From Pseudoroseomonas cervicalis (GTDB taxonomy: Bacteria > Pseudomonadota > Alphaproteobacteria > Acetobacterales > Acetobacteraceae), in assembly GCF_030818485.1 (NCBI RefSeq), contig NZ_JAUTAJ010000004.1, forward strand, positions 909,001 through 973,000: 64,000 bases of DNA, in the 5' to 3' direction. The notes under the pieces were generated by a model. The model was not told where the DNA came from. It searched no databases and saw only the letters and a program-made list of their open reading frames with translations. Of this stretch, positions 50,015 to 59,555 are shown in pieces (the stretch's first letter is position 1; each line of letters starts with the position of its first letter). The position numbers and the translations under genes were made by a program.

Positions 50015-52828
50015 GTGAGCGAGAGCGACAACGGCACCGGGCCGGCCGGCCATATTCCGCCCGAGGGCACGCTGCCGATCGCGCTCGAGGAGGAGATGCG
50101 CCGCTCCTACCTCGACTATGCGATGAGCGTCATTGTCGCGCGCGCCCTGCCGGATGTGCGCGACGGGCTGAAGCCGGTGCATCGGCGCATCCTGTTCTCC
50201 ATGCAGGAGAACGGCTTCACCGCCGACAAACCCTACAAGAAATCCGCCCGCGTCGTCGGCGACGTGATGGGTAAGTACCACCCGCATGGCGACAGCGCGA
50301 TCTACGACGCCATGGTCCGCATGGCGCAGACCTTCTCGCTGCGCGTGCCGCTGATCGACGGCCAGGGCAATTTCGGCTCGATGGACGGCGATCCGCCGGC
50401 GGCGATGCGCTACACCGAGGCGCGGCTGGCCAAGTCGGCCGTCGCCCTGCTGGAAGGCATCGACGAGGACACGGTCGATTTCGCGCCGAACTACGATGAG
50501 AGCGCGCAGGAGCCGCGCGTCCTGCCGGCCGCCTTCCCGAACCTGCTGGTCAATGGCGCCAACGGCATCGCCGTCGGCATGGCGACGAACATCCCGACCC
50601 ACAATCCGGGCGAGGTGATCGACGCGACCCTGGCCATGATCGCCGAGCCGGAGACCAGCCTGGAGGATCTGATGAAGATCATGCCGGGCCCGGATTTCCC
50701 GACCGGCGCGCTGATCCTGGGCCGCGCCGGCATCCGCTCCGCCTTCGAGACCGGGCGCGGCAGCATCGTGCTGCGGGCGCGGGCCGAGATCGAGGAGATG
50801 CGCGGCGGCCGCAGCGCCATCGCCATTTCCGAGATCCCGTATCAGGTGAACAAGGCGGCGCTGATCGAGCGCATCGCCGAGCTGGTGCGCGCCAAGCAGA
50901 TCGAGGGCATCAGCGACCTGCGCGACGAGAGCGACCGCTCCGGCCTGCGCATCGTCGTCGAGCTGAAGAAGGACGCGACGCCGGAGGTGGTGCTGAACCA
51001 CCTCTATCGCTACACCAATCTGCAGACCTCCTTCGCGGTGAACTTCCTGGCGCTGCACCAGGGCCGGCCGCAGCAGATGGGGCTGCGCCAGGCGCTGCAG
51101 GCCTTCATCGATTTCCGCGAGGAGGTGATCCTCCGCCGCTCGCGCTTCCGCCTGGCCAAGGCGCGCGACCGCGGCCACCTGCTGGTGGGGCTCGCCATCG
51201 CGGTGGCCAATATCGACGAGGTGATCCGCCTGATCCGGGAAAGCCCGGATGCGGTGACGGCGCGCACCGCGCTGATGGCGCGCGACTGGCCGGTGGCCGA
51301 TGTCGGGCCGCTGCTGGCGCTGGTCGATGATGCCGGCAACATCGTCACCGACGAGACGGTGAAGCTGACCGAGGCGCAGGCCCGCGGCATCCTGGAGCTG
51401 CGTCTGCAGCGCCTGACCGGGCTCGAGCGCGACAAGATCAATGCCGAGCTGGACGAGGTGGCGGCGCGCATCCGCGAGCTGCTGGAGATCCTCGCCTCGC
51501 ATCCGCGCCGCATGGAGCTGATGGCCGATGAGCTGCGCGCCGTGCGCGCGCAGATCGCGAGCCCGCGCCTGTCGGAGATCGTCGACGGCCTGGCCGACCA
51601 GGATGATGAGAGCCTGGTCGAGCCGGGGCTGATGGTCGTCACCCTGACGCGCGACGGCTATGTGAAGCGCACGCCGCTCGAGACCTTCCGCGCGCAGAAC
51701 CGTGGCGGGCGCGGGCGCAGCAGCGCCAATATGCGGCAGGACGACGTCGTCATCCGCAGCTTCAACGCGCACACCCATCAATGGGTGCTGTTCTTCACCA
51801 GCCGCGGCATGGCCTTCCGCGAGAAGGTCTGGAAGCTGCCGGAGGCGGGGCCGACCGCGCGCGGCCGCTCGCTCCGCCAGCTGCTGCAGCTGCGCGAGGA
51901 TGAATACGTCACCGCCGTGCTGCCGCTGCCGCAGGATGAGGTGCTGTGGGAGAATCTCCACCTCGTCTTCGCGACCGCCGAGGGCAATGTCCGCCGCAAC
52001 CGGCTGTCGGACTTCAAGAATGTCCGTGCCTCCGGCCTCATCGCCATGAAGCTGGATGAGGGGGACAGCCTGATCGGCGTCTCCACCTGCCGCGAGGGCG
52101 ACAATGTGATGCTGGCCACGCGCAGCGGCCGCGCCATCCGCTTCGTCGCCGACCTGGACACGCTGCGCGTCTTCGCCGGGCGCGATTCCACCGGCGTGCG
52201 CGGCATCAGGCTGGCGACTGGCGACCAGGTGATCGCGCTCTCGGTGCTGCGCCATGTCGAGGCCAGCGTCGAGGAGCGGGCCGCCTATCTGAAGCAGGCC
52301 GCGCAGAAGCGCCGCAATGGCGAGGAGGCGGCCGAGGCCGCCGCCGAATCTGAGGCCGCGCTGGCCGAGGAGAATGCCGAGGCGGCGGGGGCCGAGATCG
52401 CCCTTTCGCCCGAGCGTTTCGCCGAGCTGGAGGAGCAGGAGGAAATCCTGCTCACCGTCACCGATGGTGGCTTCGGCAAGCGCAGCTCGGCCTATGAATA
52501 CCGCGTCACCGGCCGTGGCGGGCAGGGCATCACCAACATCACCCTGTCCTCGCGCACCGGCCGCTCGGTGGTCGCCACCTTCCCGGTGCGGATGGGCGAC
52601 GACGTCATGCTGGTCACCGACAATGGCCGCCTGATCCGCCTGCCGGCCGACCAGGTCCGCGTCACCGGCCGCCAGGCCATGGGCGTGATGATGCTGCGGC
52701 TGAATGAGGCGGAGAAGGTCACCTCCTGCTTCACCGTGGTGGAGCAGCAGGGCGGCGAGGATGGGGCGGCCGAGGATGGCGCGGCCGCCGAGGACCAGCC
52801 GGATCTGGAGCCCGGCGCCGATGGCTGA
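50015..52828 (+). CDS. gyrA: DNA gyrase subunit A
   Basis: Type IIA topoisomerase subunit of 937 residues, start GTG 50015. The quinolone-determining region reads [17 protein letters not shown], with S94 and D98 at the positions (Ser83, Asp87 of E. coli) altered in resistant strains, so no classical resistance change is visible. The catalytic tyrosine is Y133 in [10 protein letters not shown]. The GyrA box appears as QNRGGRG. The C-terminal pinwheel contains an Ala/Glu-rich insert (about 768-790), and the tail is acidic. coaD overlaps its end. Confidence 0.98.
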   Translation: MSESDNGTGPAGHIPPEGTLPIALEEEMRRSYLDYAMSVIVARALPDVRDGLKPVHRRILFSMQENGFTADKPYKKSARVVGDVMGKYHPHGDSAIYDAMVRMAQTFSLRVPLIDGQGNFGSMDGDPPAAMRYTEARLAKSAVALLEGIDEDTVDFAPNYDESAQEPRVLPAAFPNLLVNGANGIAVGMATNIPTHNPGEVIDATLAMIAEPETSLEDLMKIMPGPDFPTGALILGRAGIRSAFETGRGSIVLRARAEIEEMRGGRSAIAISEIPYQVNKAALIERIAELVRAKQIEGISDLRDESDRSGLRIVVELKKDATPEVVLNHLYRYTNLQTSFAVNFLALHQGRPQQMGLRQALQAFIDFREEVILRRSRFRLAKARDRGHLLVGLAIAVANIDEVIRLIRESPDAVTARTALMARDWPVADVGPLLALVDDAGNIVTDETVKLTEAQARGILELRLQRLTGLERDKINAELDEVAARIRELLEILASHPRRMELMADELRAVRAQIASPRLSEIVDGLADQDDESLVEPGLMVVTLTRDGYVKRTPLETFRAQNRGGRGRSSANMRQDDVVIRSFNAHTHQWVLFFTSRGMAFREKVWKLPEAGPTARGRSLRQLLQLREDEYVTAVLPLPQDEVLWENLHLVFATAEGNVRRNRLSDFKNVRASGLIAMKLDEGDSLIGVSTCREGDNVMLATRSGRAIRFVADLDTLRVFAGRDSTGVRGIRLATGDQVIALSVLRHVEASVEERAAYLKQAAQKRRNGEEAAEAAAESEAALAEENAEAAGAEIALSPERFAELEEQEEILLTVTDGGFGKRSSAYEYRVTGRGGQGITNITLSSRTGRSVVATFPVRMGDDVMLVTDNGRLIRLPADQVRVTGRQAMGVMMLRLNEAEKVTSCFTVVEQQGGEDGAAEDGAAAEDQPDLEPGADG

Positions 52829-53372
52829 GCCGGGGCAGGCTGCTCCCGGGGCGGGGAGGGCGCCGCGCAGCGGCGTCTATCCCGGCACTTTCGACCCCGT
52901 CACCAACGGGCATATCGACATCATCAACCGTGCCGCCCGTATTCTGGACCGGCTGGTGATCGGGGTGGCGATGAATGCCGGGAAGGGGCCGCTCTTCCCG
53001 CTCGATGAGCGGGTGGAACTGGTGAAGGCCGAGACCGACGCGATCGCGCGCCGGACCGGCACGATCATCGAGGTGGTGCCCTTCGACAGCCTGCTGGTCG
53101 GCTTCGCGCGCGAGGTCGGCGCCCAGGTCATCGTGCGCGGCCTGCGCGCGGTGACCGATTTCGATTATGAGTTCCAGATGGCCGGGCTGAACCGCCGCCT
53201 CGATCCGGAGATCGAGCTGCTGTTCCTGATGGCCAGCGAAGGAAACCACTTCATCTCTTCACGTTTCGTGAAGGAGATCGCGCGGCTGGGCGGTGACATC
53301 ACCAGCTTTGTCCCGCGTCTGACACGCGACCGCACCCTGGAGAGGGTGCGGATGCCAAACCCTGGGGAGTAA
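52821..53372 (+). CDS. coaD: Phosphopantetheine adenylyltransferase
   Basis: Transfers AMP to 4'-phosphopantetheine in CoA synthesis. The 183-residue chain has the nucleotidyltransferase motif [18 protein letters not shown], then [21 protein letters not shown] and the [15 protein letters not shown] segment. ATG 52821 overlaps the gyrA stop by eight bases. The first 15 residues (Gly/Ala/Pro-rich) are extra compared with E. coli. Confidence 0.96.
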   Translation: MAEPGQAAPGAGRAPRSGVYPGTFDPVTNGHIDIINRAARILDRLVIGVAMNAGKGPLFPLDERVELVKAETDAIARRTGTIIEVVPFDSLLVGFAREVGAQVIVRGLRAVTDFDYEFQMAGLNRRLDPEIELLFLMASEGNHFISSRFVKEIARLGGDITSFVPRLTRDRTLERVRMPNPGE

Positions 53373-53380
53373 CCACACGG

Positions 53381-53953
53381 ATGTTCCGCCGGACCCTGCT
53401 CGCCAGCACCATCGCCGCTACGGGGATCATGATGACCGAAGCCACCACCAACGAAGCCGCGGCGCAGGATGACCGCGAGAACACGCTCTACTTCGACCTG
53501 AAGGACGGGCGCGTCGTCATCAAGCTGCGCCCGGACCTGGCGCCGCAGCATGTCGAGCGGATCAAGACCCTGGTGCGCCAGGGCTTCTATGACGGCACGC
53601 CGTTCCACCGCGTGATCGAGGGCTTCATGGCCCAGGGCGGCGACCCGACCGGCACCGGCACGGGCGGCAGCCAGCTGCCCGACCTTCCGGCCGAGTTCAG
53701 CGCCCCCTCCAAGGCGCGCTTCCTGCGCGGCGTCTGCGGCATGGCCCGCACCGCCAACCCGAACAGCGCCAACAGCCAGTTCTTCATCATGTTCGCCCCG
53801 GCGCCGAGCCTGGACGGCCAGTACACCATCTGGGGCCAGGTGATGTCGGGCATGGAGTTCGTGGACAAGATCAAGCGCGGCGCCGGTGCCAATGGCATGG
53901 TGCGCGAGCCGGATCGCCTGGTGAAGGCGCAGATCGCCGCCGACGCCGGCTGA
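53381..53953 (+). CDS. Peptidyl-prolyl cis-trans isomerase, cyclophilin type, exported
   Basis: Cyclophilin of 190 residues that speeds proline isomerisation. The signal sequence covers roughly 1-28 (MFRRTLLASTIAATGIMM ... EAAAQ). The domain shows FYDGTPFHRVIEGFMAQGGDPTGTGTGG and GMARTANPNSANSQFFIMFA with the catalytic Arg/Phe/Gln set. It follows coaD by eight bases, probably in the gyrA-coaD unit, and should act in the periplasm. Confidence 0.94.
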   Translation: MFRRTLLASTIAATGIMMTEATTNEAAAQDDRENTLYFDLKDGRVVIKLRPDLAPQHVERIKTLVRQGFYDGTPFHRVIEGFMAQGGDPTGTGTGGSQLPDLPAEFSAPSKARFLRGVCGMARTANPNSANSQFFIMFAPAPSLDGQYTIWGQVMSGMEFVDKIKRGAGANGMVREPDRLVKAQIAADAG

Positions 53954-53962
53954 GGCCGACCG

Positions 53963-53990
53963 GGCCCGGGCGTGGCGACACGCCCGGGCC
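53963..53990 (+). terminator. 12-bp hairpin terminator after the cyclophilin gene
   Basis: GGCCCGGGCGTG and CACGCCCGGGCC flank loop GCGA, followed by TTT. Confidence 0.75.
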
Positions 53991-54030
53991 TTTCCATCGG
54001 CGCGGCCGCGTCAGGCCCCGCCTTGCGGCC

Positions 54031-54059
54031 TTGACTTTGGCCGTCCGAGCGGCTTTTTC
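54031..54059 (+). promoter_or_regulatory. Possible tRNA-Lys promoter
   Basis: TTGACT (54031-54036), 17 bases, TTTTTC (54054-54059), 13 bases before the tRNA. The -35 is good, the -10 weak. Confidence 0.45.
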
Positions 54060-54072
54060 CCAGCCGCCCCGT

Positions 54073-54148
54073 GTGCCCGTAGCTCAGTCGGTAGAGCACG
54101 AGACTTTTAATCTTGGGGTCCAGGGTTCGAGTCCCTGCGGGCACACCA
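54073..54148 (+). tRNA. tRNA-Lys(TTT)
   Basis: A 76-base tRNA with encoded CCA. Acceptor GTGCCCG pairs with CGGGCAC; anticodon loop CTTTTAA has TTT at 54106-54108. D arm AGCTCAGTCGGTAGAGC and T arm CAGGGTTCGAGTCCCTG are standard. Confidence 0.97.
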
Positions 54149-54284
54149 TTTCCCTCGGCAACACCGCTTCCTGCCCGGCCAGGCCCCTGAGGGGGCCGAG
54201 CAAGGCTGCCGCCGCATGGGTGCCGGGCGCCGGACGCTCGGCATGTCGGTTTCGCGCCGGCCCGGCCCTGGCTAGAAGGCGGCC

Positions 54285-54710
54285 ATGGACAACAGCATGG
54301 CCGCCAAGCCCTACAGCAGGCTGAAGGGCGATCCCTACCGCGCCTATGAGGAACTGCCCTTCGAGGTGCGCCGGGCCCTGCAGGAGGCCCTGGTGGATTG
54401 GTGCCCGCTGCGCGCCCGGGAATGGCACCTGCATCTGCTGCGCCAGCAGCGGCTGCGCCCGGCGCAGGCGGCGGCCTTCATGGTGCAGGCGATCCGCGGG
54501 CATGACCAGGCGGAGGTCGCCGCCTTCGCCAGGAGCTGGCCCGCCGGTGCGCAGGCCTATCCGCATCTGGCAGCCGGCGCGACGCTGCAGCGCTATGCCG
54601 GGGCGGCAGGCATGCCGGAGAGCAAGCCGCTCCGCCTGGCGCCGCCGGAGAGGAAAGCCGGGAAAAAGCCCCGGCCGGTGCCGAAGCGGCGGAAGGGCCG
54701 TCGCCGCTAG
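54285..54710 (+). CDS. Small basic protein, DUF6525-like
   Basis: Protein of 141 residues. The core YRAYEELPFEVRRALQEALVDWCPLRAREWH, followed by LRPAQAAAFMVQAIRGHDQAEVAAFA, looks like the short helical DUF6525 type found in alphaproteobacteria, a resemblance judged by eye. The last 30 residues are rich in Lys, Arg and Pro, suggesting nucleic-acid contact. ATG 54285 or 54297. It stands alone between tRNA-Lys and a convergent GntR gene. No function can be given. Confidence 0.7.
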   Translation: MDNSMAAKPYSRLKGDPYRAYEELPFEVRRALQEALVDWCPLRAREWHLHLLRQQRLRPAQAAAFMVQAIRGHDQAEVAAFARSWPAGAQAYPHLAAGATLQRYAGAAGMPESKPLRLAPPERKAGKKPRPVPKRRKGRRR

Positions 54711-54748
54711 TCGCGCAGTCGCTGCGGGCGCCCCGCACGTCGGTGCCG

Positions 54749-55420
54749 CTAGACCACCATCGACAGGGTGAAGCGCGACAGCGAGCGGATATGCAGCTGC
54801 ACGGCGCGTCGCGCCGCCTTGGCGTCGCCGGCGATCAGCGCGTCGAGGATGGCGATATGCTCGCTGGAATCCGGCCCGACCCGGTCCGACAGGCGGGCGA
54901 TCTCGAACAGCCGCGTGGTGGTGCGCAGCCCCTCGATCAGCCTGGCCATCACCTCATTGCCGCAATGCTCGGCATAGATCCGGTGCACCGTGTCGTCCGA
55001 CACCCAATGCGCATCCGTATGGGTGCTGGCGGCGTGCAGCTCCACCGCCTCGATCCGCGCCGCATGCAGCCGGCCGAGCGGGATGTGCCCGGCCGCCAGC
55101 GCTGCCGCCTCGGGCTCCAGGATCTCGCGCACCTTCAGGCTGTGCAGATATTCGGCAAGATCGACATGCCGCACCACGAAGGAGCGGTTGGCCGCCTTCA
55201 CCACCAGCCCCTCGCCCTCCAGCCGCTGCAGCGCCTCGCGCAGCGGCGTGCGGGAGATGCCGAGCGTCTCGGCCAGGCGCTGCTCCACCACCGTCTCGCC
55301 GCCCTTCAGCCGGCGGTCGCGGATCATCTCCGACACGGCGCGATAGGCGAGGCCGGACAGGTTGAGGGAGGCGGGCCGGCTCTCGCGGGCCTCCGCGGGG
55401 TCGGTCGGGACATCCGGCAT
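54749..55420 (-). CDS. GntR-family regulator, FadR/FCD subgroup
   Basis: Regulator of 223 residues with an N-terminal winged helix (VVEQRLAETLGISRTPLREALQRLEGEGLVV) and an all-helical FCD effector domain with metal-binding histidines (IYAEHCGNEVMARLIEGL, SSEHIAILDALIAGDAKAARRAVQLHI). It is the last gene in the direction of the catabolic cluster above it and probably controls that cluster; a GTATAC palindrome upstream of the DapA-like gene is a possible target. Start ATG 55420. Confidence 0.92.
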   Translation of the reverse strand: MPDVPTDPAEARESRPASLNLSGLAYRAVSEMIRDRRLKGGETVVEQRLAETLGISRTPLREALQRLEGEGLVVKAANRSFVVRHVDLAEYLHSLKVREILEPEAAALAAGHIPLGRLHAARIEAVELHAASTHTDAHWVSDDTVHRIYAEHCGNEVMARLIEGLRTTTRLFEIARLSDRVGPDSSEHIAILDALIAGDAKAARRAVQLHIRSLSRFTLSMVV

Positions 55421-55521
55421 GGTGCCGGGGCTTGTAGCGGCGCGCGGGCGCGAAGGCGAGGCGCCGCCGCGCGCCGCGGGGCGGGGCGCCGCCCCCGGCG
55501 GGGGCGGCTTCGCGGCGCGGC

Positions 55522-57003
55522 TCACGCCAGGGCGGCGTCGAACCCGTCCGGCACGACACCGCGCGGCCGGGCCAACGCATAGGGGCCGCGCGGCAGGAAG
55601 CGGCCGGAGCCGGGCTGGGCCAGCACCTCGCCCTCGCGAACAGCGACCTCGCCGCGGCGGATGGTGACGCTGGGCCAGCCCTTCACCGCCAGGCCCTCCC
55701 AGGGCGTGTAGTCGATGGCGTGGTGCAGCCCGGCATTGCGGATGACCCGCTCGGCATCCGGGTCCCACAGCACCAGATCGGCATCCGCGCCGGGGGCCAG
55801 GCTGCCCTTGCGCCCGGCCAGGCCGAACAGCGCCGCCGCATTGGCCGAGGAGAGGCGGACAAAAGTGGGCAGGTCGATGCGCCCCTTGGAGACACCTTCG
55901 GAGAACAGCACCGGCAGCCGCGTCTCGATGCCCGGCACGCCATTGGGGATGGCGTTGAAGGCCGGGGTGCCGTCCGCGCGCTGCACCGCCGCGCCCGTGC
56001 CATAGGCGCTGCCGCCGGCGACGCGCTTCTGCGTGGCGAAGGAGAAGCCGCAATGGTCGGAGGTGACGACATCCAGCGTGCCGTCCTGGATGCGGCGCCA
56101 GATGCGCGCATTCTCGCCCTTCTCGCGCAGCGCCGGGGAGCAGACCGCCTTGGCGCCGGCGAAATCCGCGCCGGTCAGGTCGTCATGGTCGAGGGTGAAG
56201 TATTGCGGGCAGGTCTCGCCCCAGATCTTCAGCCCGCGCGCCTTGGCGCGTGCGATCTCGGCCGCCGCCTCCTCGCAGGAGACATGGAAGACCTGGATCG
56301 GCTGGTCGACCAGTTCGGCCAGGGCGATGGCGCGGTGCGTCGCCTCGCGCTCCACCACCGGCGGGCGGGACCAGGCATGCTGCAGCGGGTCGGTCAGCCC
56401 GGCCTTCAGCAGCGCCTGGATGCGCCAGCCGATGGCGTCGAAATTCTCGCAATGCACGGTGACGAAGGCGCCGAGCTTCTTCGCGGTGGCCAGCACCTCG
56501 AGGAATTGCGCATCGGTCAGGCGCAGCGGGTCATAGGTGAGGAAGACCTTCAGGCTGCGGATGCCGCGCGCGACCAGGGCCGGCACCTCGCGCTCCAGCA
56601 CCTCGGGCGTCGGGTCGGTGATGATCTGGTGGAAGGAATAGTCGGCGCGCGATTGCGCGGCGCGGGCCTCGTAGCCGGGGGCGGAGGCGGCGAGGCTATG
56701 GCCCTTCCATTGCGGCAGGAAGCAGATGAAGGAGGTGGTGCCGCCCGCCAGCGCCGCCGCCGAGCCACTGGCGAAGCTTTCCTCATGCACCGAGCCGTCC
56801 TGGCCCATCTCCTCCAGATGGCAGTGGGAATCGAGGCCGCCCGGCGTGACGATCAGGCCCTTGGCGGAGACCTCCTCCCGCCCGCGCGGCAGGTTCAGCC
56901 CGAGCGCCGCGATGCGCCCGTCGCGGATGCCGATATCGGCCTCGAACACTTCCGCCGCCGTCGCCAGCGTGCCGCCGCGCACCACAAGATCGAATTCGTT
57001 CAT
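55522..57003 (-). CDS. Dihydropyrimidinase/hydantoinase-like amidohydrolase
   Basis: Cyclic-amide hydrolase of 493 residues. The binuclear metal site is visible: H60 and H62 in GGLDSHCHLEE (usually DPHTH), carboxylated lysine K152 in SLKVFLTY, H184 in VTVHCEN, H240 in VFHVSCEE and D316 in TSDHCGF. It opens hydantoins or dihydropyrimidines; the actual substrate is unknown, and Cys between the two metal histidines differs from the common Thr. It follows an ABC permease gene by twelve bases in one operon. Confidence 0.88.
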   Translation of the reverse strand: MNEFDLVVRGGTLATAAEVFEADIGIRDGRIAALGLNLPRGREEVSAKGLIVTPGGLDSHCHLEEMGQDGSVHEESFASGSAAALAGGTTSFICFLPQWKGHSLAASAPGYEARAAQSRADYSFHQIITDPTPEVLEREVPALVARGIRSLKVFLTYDPLRLTDAQFLEVLATAKKLGAFVTVHCENFDAIGWRIQALLKAGLTDPLQHAWSRPPVVEREATHRAIALAELVDQPIQVFHVSCEEAAAEIARAKARGLKIWGETCPQYFTLDHDDLTGADFAGAKAVCSPALREKGENARIWRRIQDGTLDVVTSDHCGFSFATQKRVAGGSAYGTGAAVQRADGTPAFNAIPNGVPGIETRLPVLFSEGVSKGRIDLPTFVRLSSANAAALFGLAGRKGSLAPGADADLVLWDPDAERVIRNAGLHHAIDYTPWEGLAVKGWPSVTIRRGEVAVREGEVLAQPGSGRFLPRGPYALARPRGVVPDGFDAALA

Positions 57004-57015
57004 CTTCAGTCTCCC

Positions 57016-57705
57016 CTAGCGCCGATCCGCGGCTTCGCTCGCATGGCCGCGGCCGAAGCGCCGCTCCAGCGCCCGCTGCGCCAGATCCCAGGCCGTGGTC
57101 ATCAGCAGGTAGTAGAGCGCCGCCACGGCGAACAGCTCCAGCACCAGAAAGCGCTCCTGGATCAGGATCTGCGTGCGCCGCAGCAGCTCGTCCATCGAGA
57201 TGACACTGGCCACCGAGGTGGTCTTGAGCAAGCCATTCACACTGTTGCCGAGCGGCGGGATGATGATGCGCAGCGCCTGCGGCCAGACCACCAGGCGGAA
57301 GGCCTGCACGCCGCGCAGGCCGAGCGCCAGCGCCGCCTCCCGCTGGCCCTTGGGCACCGCCTGGATGCCGGCGCGCACCGTCTCGGACAGATAGGCGGCC
57401 TCGTTCAGCGACAGGCCGAGCAGCGCCGCCGCCGGCACCGAGAGCCGCAGCCCGAACAGCGGCAGCGCGGTGTAGATGACCAGCAGCTGCACCAGCAGCG
57501 GCGTGCCACGGAACAGCCAGCAATAGGTCGCGGCCCCGCCCGCGAGCCAGCGATTGCCGGAAAGGCGCAGCAGCGCCAGCGCGATGCCGAGGGCCAGGCC
57601 GCAGACCAGCGCCCCGGCCGTCAGCCCGATGGAGAGCAGCGCGCCCTCCAGCAGATAGGGGTTCGTCAGATAGTCGAAGAACCCGTCCCAGGACCAGATC
57701 CGCAT
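57016..57705 (-). CDS. Amino-acid ABC transporter permease (HisM/GlnP type)
   Basis: Membrane protein of 229 residues with about five helices. The polar-amino-acid permease pattern includes RLSGNRWLAGGAATYCWLFRGTPLLVQLL, LGLSLNEAAYLSETVRAGIQAVPKGQREAALALGL and the EAA-loop continuation LPQALRIIIPPLGNSVNGLLKTTSVAS-like segment. It is just downstream of its binding protein. No second permease and no ATPase are encoded here, so a homodimer would need a shared ATPase. Confidence 0.92.
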   Translation of the reverse strand: MRIWSWDGFFDYLTNPYLLEGALLSIGLTAGALVCGLALGIALALLRLSGNRWLAGGAATYCWLFRGTPLLVQLLVIYTALPLFGLRLSVPAAALLGLSLNEAAYLSETVRAGIQAVPKGQREAALALGLRGVQAFRLVVWPQALRIIIPPLGNSVNGLLKTTSVASVISMDELLRRTQILIQERFLVLELFAVAALYYLLMTTAWDLAQRALERRFGRGHASEAADRR

Positions 57706-57714
57706 CGCCCGCGC

Positions 57715-58539
57715 TTACGGGGCGGGGCCGACCACGGCGAAGGGCTCATCCCAGCCGCGCACGCCATACTGCTCCAGCAGCTTCGTGTAGAAGCCGTCGG
57801 CGCGCATCTCCTCCATCGCCTTGGCGACCTCGGTGGCCAGCACGCGGGAGCGGAAGCCGAAGGCGATCGGCGTCGCGAACAGCCCGCTGACGGCGCGGGT
57901 GAAGTCGCCGCGCGTCTCGTATTCCTTGGCGGTGCTGTCGATCGAGATGCCGGCATCGATCTGCCCGACGCGCAGCGCCTGGAAGGAGACGGCGAAATTG
58001 TCGAAGGCGCGCACGGTCGGCGCCCGGCCGCCGGCATTCTGCACCTGCTTCACGATGTCCAGCGCGCGGTTGTATTCGAAGCCGCCCTGCTCGACACCGA
58101 TCGACAGCCCGGCCAGGTCCTGCACGCCGGCGATGCGGCGCGGATTGCCGCGCGGCACCGAGATCGAGATCGCCTGCTGCTCATAGCGCACCAGCTGCAT
58201 CAGCTTGGCGCGCTCCTCGGTGAAGAACATGCCGGTGTTGATCATGTCCCAGCGCCGCGCGGCCAGGCCCGGGATCATGGCGGCGAATTCCACCCGCACA
58301 TGCTCGGCCTTCAGGCAGAGGCGGCGGGCGATCTCCGCGCCCAGCTCCACCCGCATGCCGCGCAGCGCGCCGGTGGAATCGACGAACTGCATCGGCGGCA
58401 GGGTGGGGTTGGTGGAGAGGGTGAGGGTGCCCGGCGTCACCAGCTCGGCATCCGGCACGCGCGGTGTGCAGTTCTGCGCCGCGGCGGGCAGGGCGAGGGC
58501 AAGCAGCAGGGCGCCGGTCAGGGCGGGAAGGATGCGCAT
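57715..58539 (-). CDS. ABC transporter substrate-binding protein (family 3)
   Basis: Periplasmic binder of 274 residues with signal peptide MRILPALTGALLLALALPAAAQ. The mature part has LVTPGTLTLSTNPTLPPMQFVDSTGALRGMRVELGAEIARRL and VEFAAMIPGLAARRWDMINTGMFFTEER. The SBP_bac_3 fold binds polar amino acids or opine-like compounds. It lies between the DapA-like gene (39 bases) and the permease (9 bases). Confidence 0.9.
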   Translation of the reverse strand: MRILPALTGALLLALALPAAAQNCTPRVPDAELVTPGTLTLSTNPTLPPMQFVDSTGALRGMRVELGAEIARRLCLKAEHVRVEFAAMIPGLAARRWDMINTGMFFTEERAKLMQLVRYEQQAISISVPRGNPRRIAGVQDLAGLSIGVEQGGFEYNRALDIVKQVQNAGGRAPTVRAFDNFAVSFQALRVGQIDAGISIDSTAKEYETRGDFTRAVSGLFATPIAFGFRSRVLATEVAKAMEEMRADGFYTKLLEQYGVRGWDEPFAVVGPAP

Positions 58540-58578
58540 GGGTCCTTGGGCCTCCGGGGGCGGATGCGGATGGTGGGA

Positions 58579-59469
58579 TCAGGCGGCGAGCAGGCCGAGC
58601 CCGGCCAGCACATCGCGCAGCGCGGGGATGTCGGCTTCGGGCAGGGGCAGGCGCGGCGGGCGGGGCGTGCCCATCTCCAGCCCGGCGAGCCGCAGCGCCG
58701 CCTTGGTGCCGGAGACGTAGCGGGGCCCGCCGACGAAGGGCAGCAGCGGCGCCAGCCGGCGGTAGAGCGGCAGCGCCGTCTCCCGGTCCCCGGCCATGGC
58801 GGCGTCGAACATGGCGGAGGAGAGCTTCGGCGCCACGTTGGAGCAGACGGCGACCCAGCCCACCGCGCCGAGGAAGGCGCTCTCATAGCCCAGCACGCCG
58901 GCGAAGACCGTCATCCGCTCGCCGCAAAGGGCGATGATGTCGCGCACCCGGGTCGGGTCGAGCGTCGATTCCTTGATGTAGCGGCAATTGTCGATCTGCG
59001 AGAGCCGCGCCACGGTCGCGGGCAGCAGGTCCACATTGGCGGTCGCCGGATTGTTGTAGACCATGACGGGAATGCCGATGGCCTCGCCGATGGCGCGGTA
59101 ATGCGCGAACAGCTCATCCTCGGTCGGCACCGAGTAGAAGGGCGGGATCACCATCACGCCCTGGGCGCCCATCGCCTCCGCCTCGCGCGAGAGCGCCACG
59201 GCCTCGCGCGTGTCCTCGGCGCCGGTGCCGACCAGCACCGGCACCCGGCCCGCCGCGGCGCGCAGCACCGTCTCGACGATGGCGCCGCGCTCCTCGCGCG
59301 AGACTGAAAGAAATTCGCCGGTGGAGCCGAGCGGGATCAGCCCCCGCACACCATTGTCGATCTGGTACTCGACCAGCCGCGCCAGCGCCGGAAGGTCGAC
59401 CGCCATGCCATCGGCGGTGAAGGGGGTGACGAGGACGGTGTAGGTGCCGCGAAAGGGTTCAGCAGGCAT
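58579..59469 (-). CDS. DapA-family lyase/dehydratase
   Basis: Class I TIM-barrel enzyme of 296 residues. The Schiff-base lysine is K166 in CRYIKEST, the catalytic tyrosine Y138 in VMVYNNPATAN, and the 2-oxoacid carboxylate loop is PLGSTGEF (47-53). The DapA family includes dihydrodipicolinate synthase, 2-keto-3-deoxy acid dehydratases and the deaminase of hydroxyproline breakdown. Next to an FAD dehydrogenase of the D-hydroxyproline type, a role in amino-acid catabolism is more likely than lysine synthesis. Start ATG 59469; 59499 is possible. Confidence 0.88.
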   Translation of the reverse strand: MPAEPFRGTYTVLVTPFTADGMAVDLPALARLVEYQIDNGVRGLIPLGSTGEFLSVSREERGAIVETVLRAAAGRVPVLVGTGAEDTREAVALSREAEAMGAQGVMVIPPFYSVPTEDELFAHYRAIGEAIGIPVMVYNNPATANVDLLPATVARLSQIDNCRYIKESTLDPTRVRDIIALCGERMTVFAGVLGYESAFLGAVGWVAVCSNVAPKLSSAMFDAAMAGDRETALPLYRRLAPLLPFVGGPRYVSGTKAALRLAGLEMGTPRPPRLPLPEADIPALRDVLAGLGLLAA

Positions 59470-59497
59470 CGAGTCACGGCTCCGGGGCGTTTTCGTC

Positions 59498-59512
59498 ATA
59501 CGGACTGTATAC
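59498..59512. promoter_or_regulatory. Possible GntR operator in the divergent spacer
   Basis: ATAC-GGACT-GTAT overlaps the palindrome GTATAC (59507-59512) between the DapA-like gene and the dehydrogenase. FCD-type GntR proteins often bind GTATAC-centred sites, and such a gene ends this operon. Confidence 0.45.
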
Positions 59513-59555
59513 GATCTGCGCGCGATGGCCATATCCTGGCCGCGGCTTTTTCCGG

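Noticed and set aside
50287..50340. Quinolone-resistance change in gyrA
   Set aside because: Ser and Asp are present at both key positions (S94, D98).
55720..59307. 1195-residue plus-strand open frame
   Set aside because: It runs opposite the hydantoinase, permease, binding protein and DapA-like genes, all of which have clear motifs.
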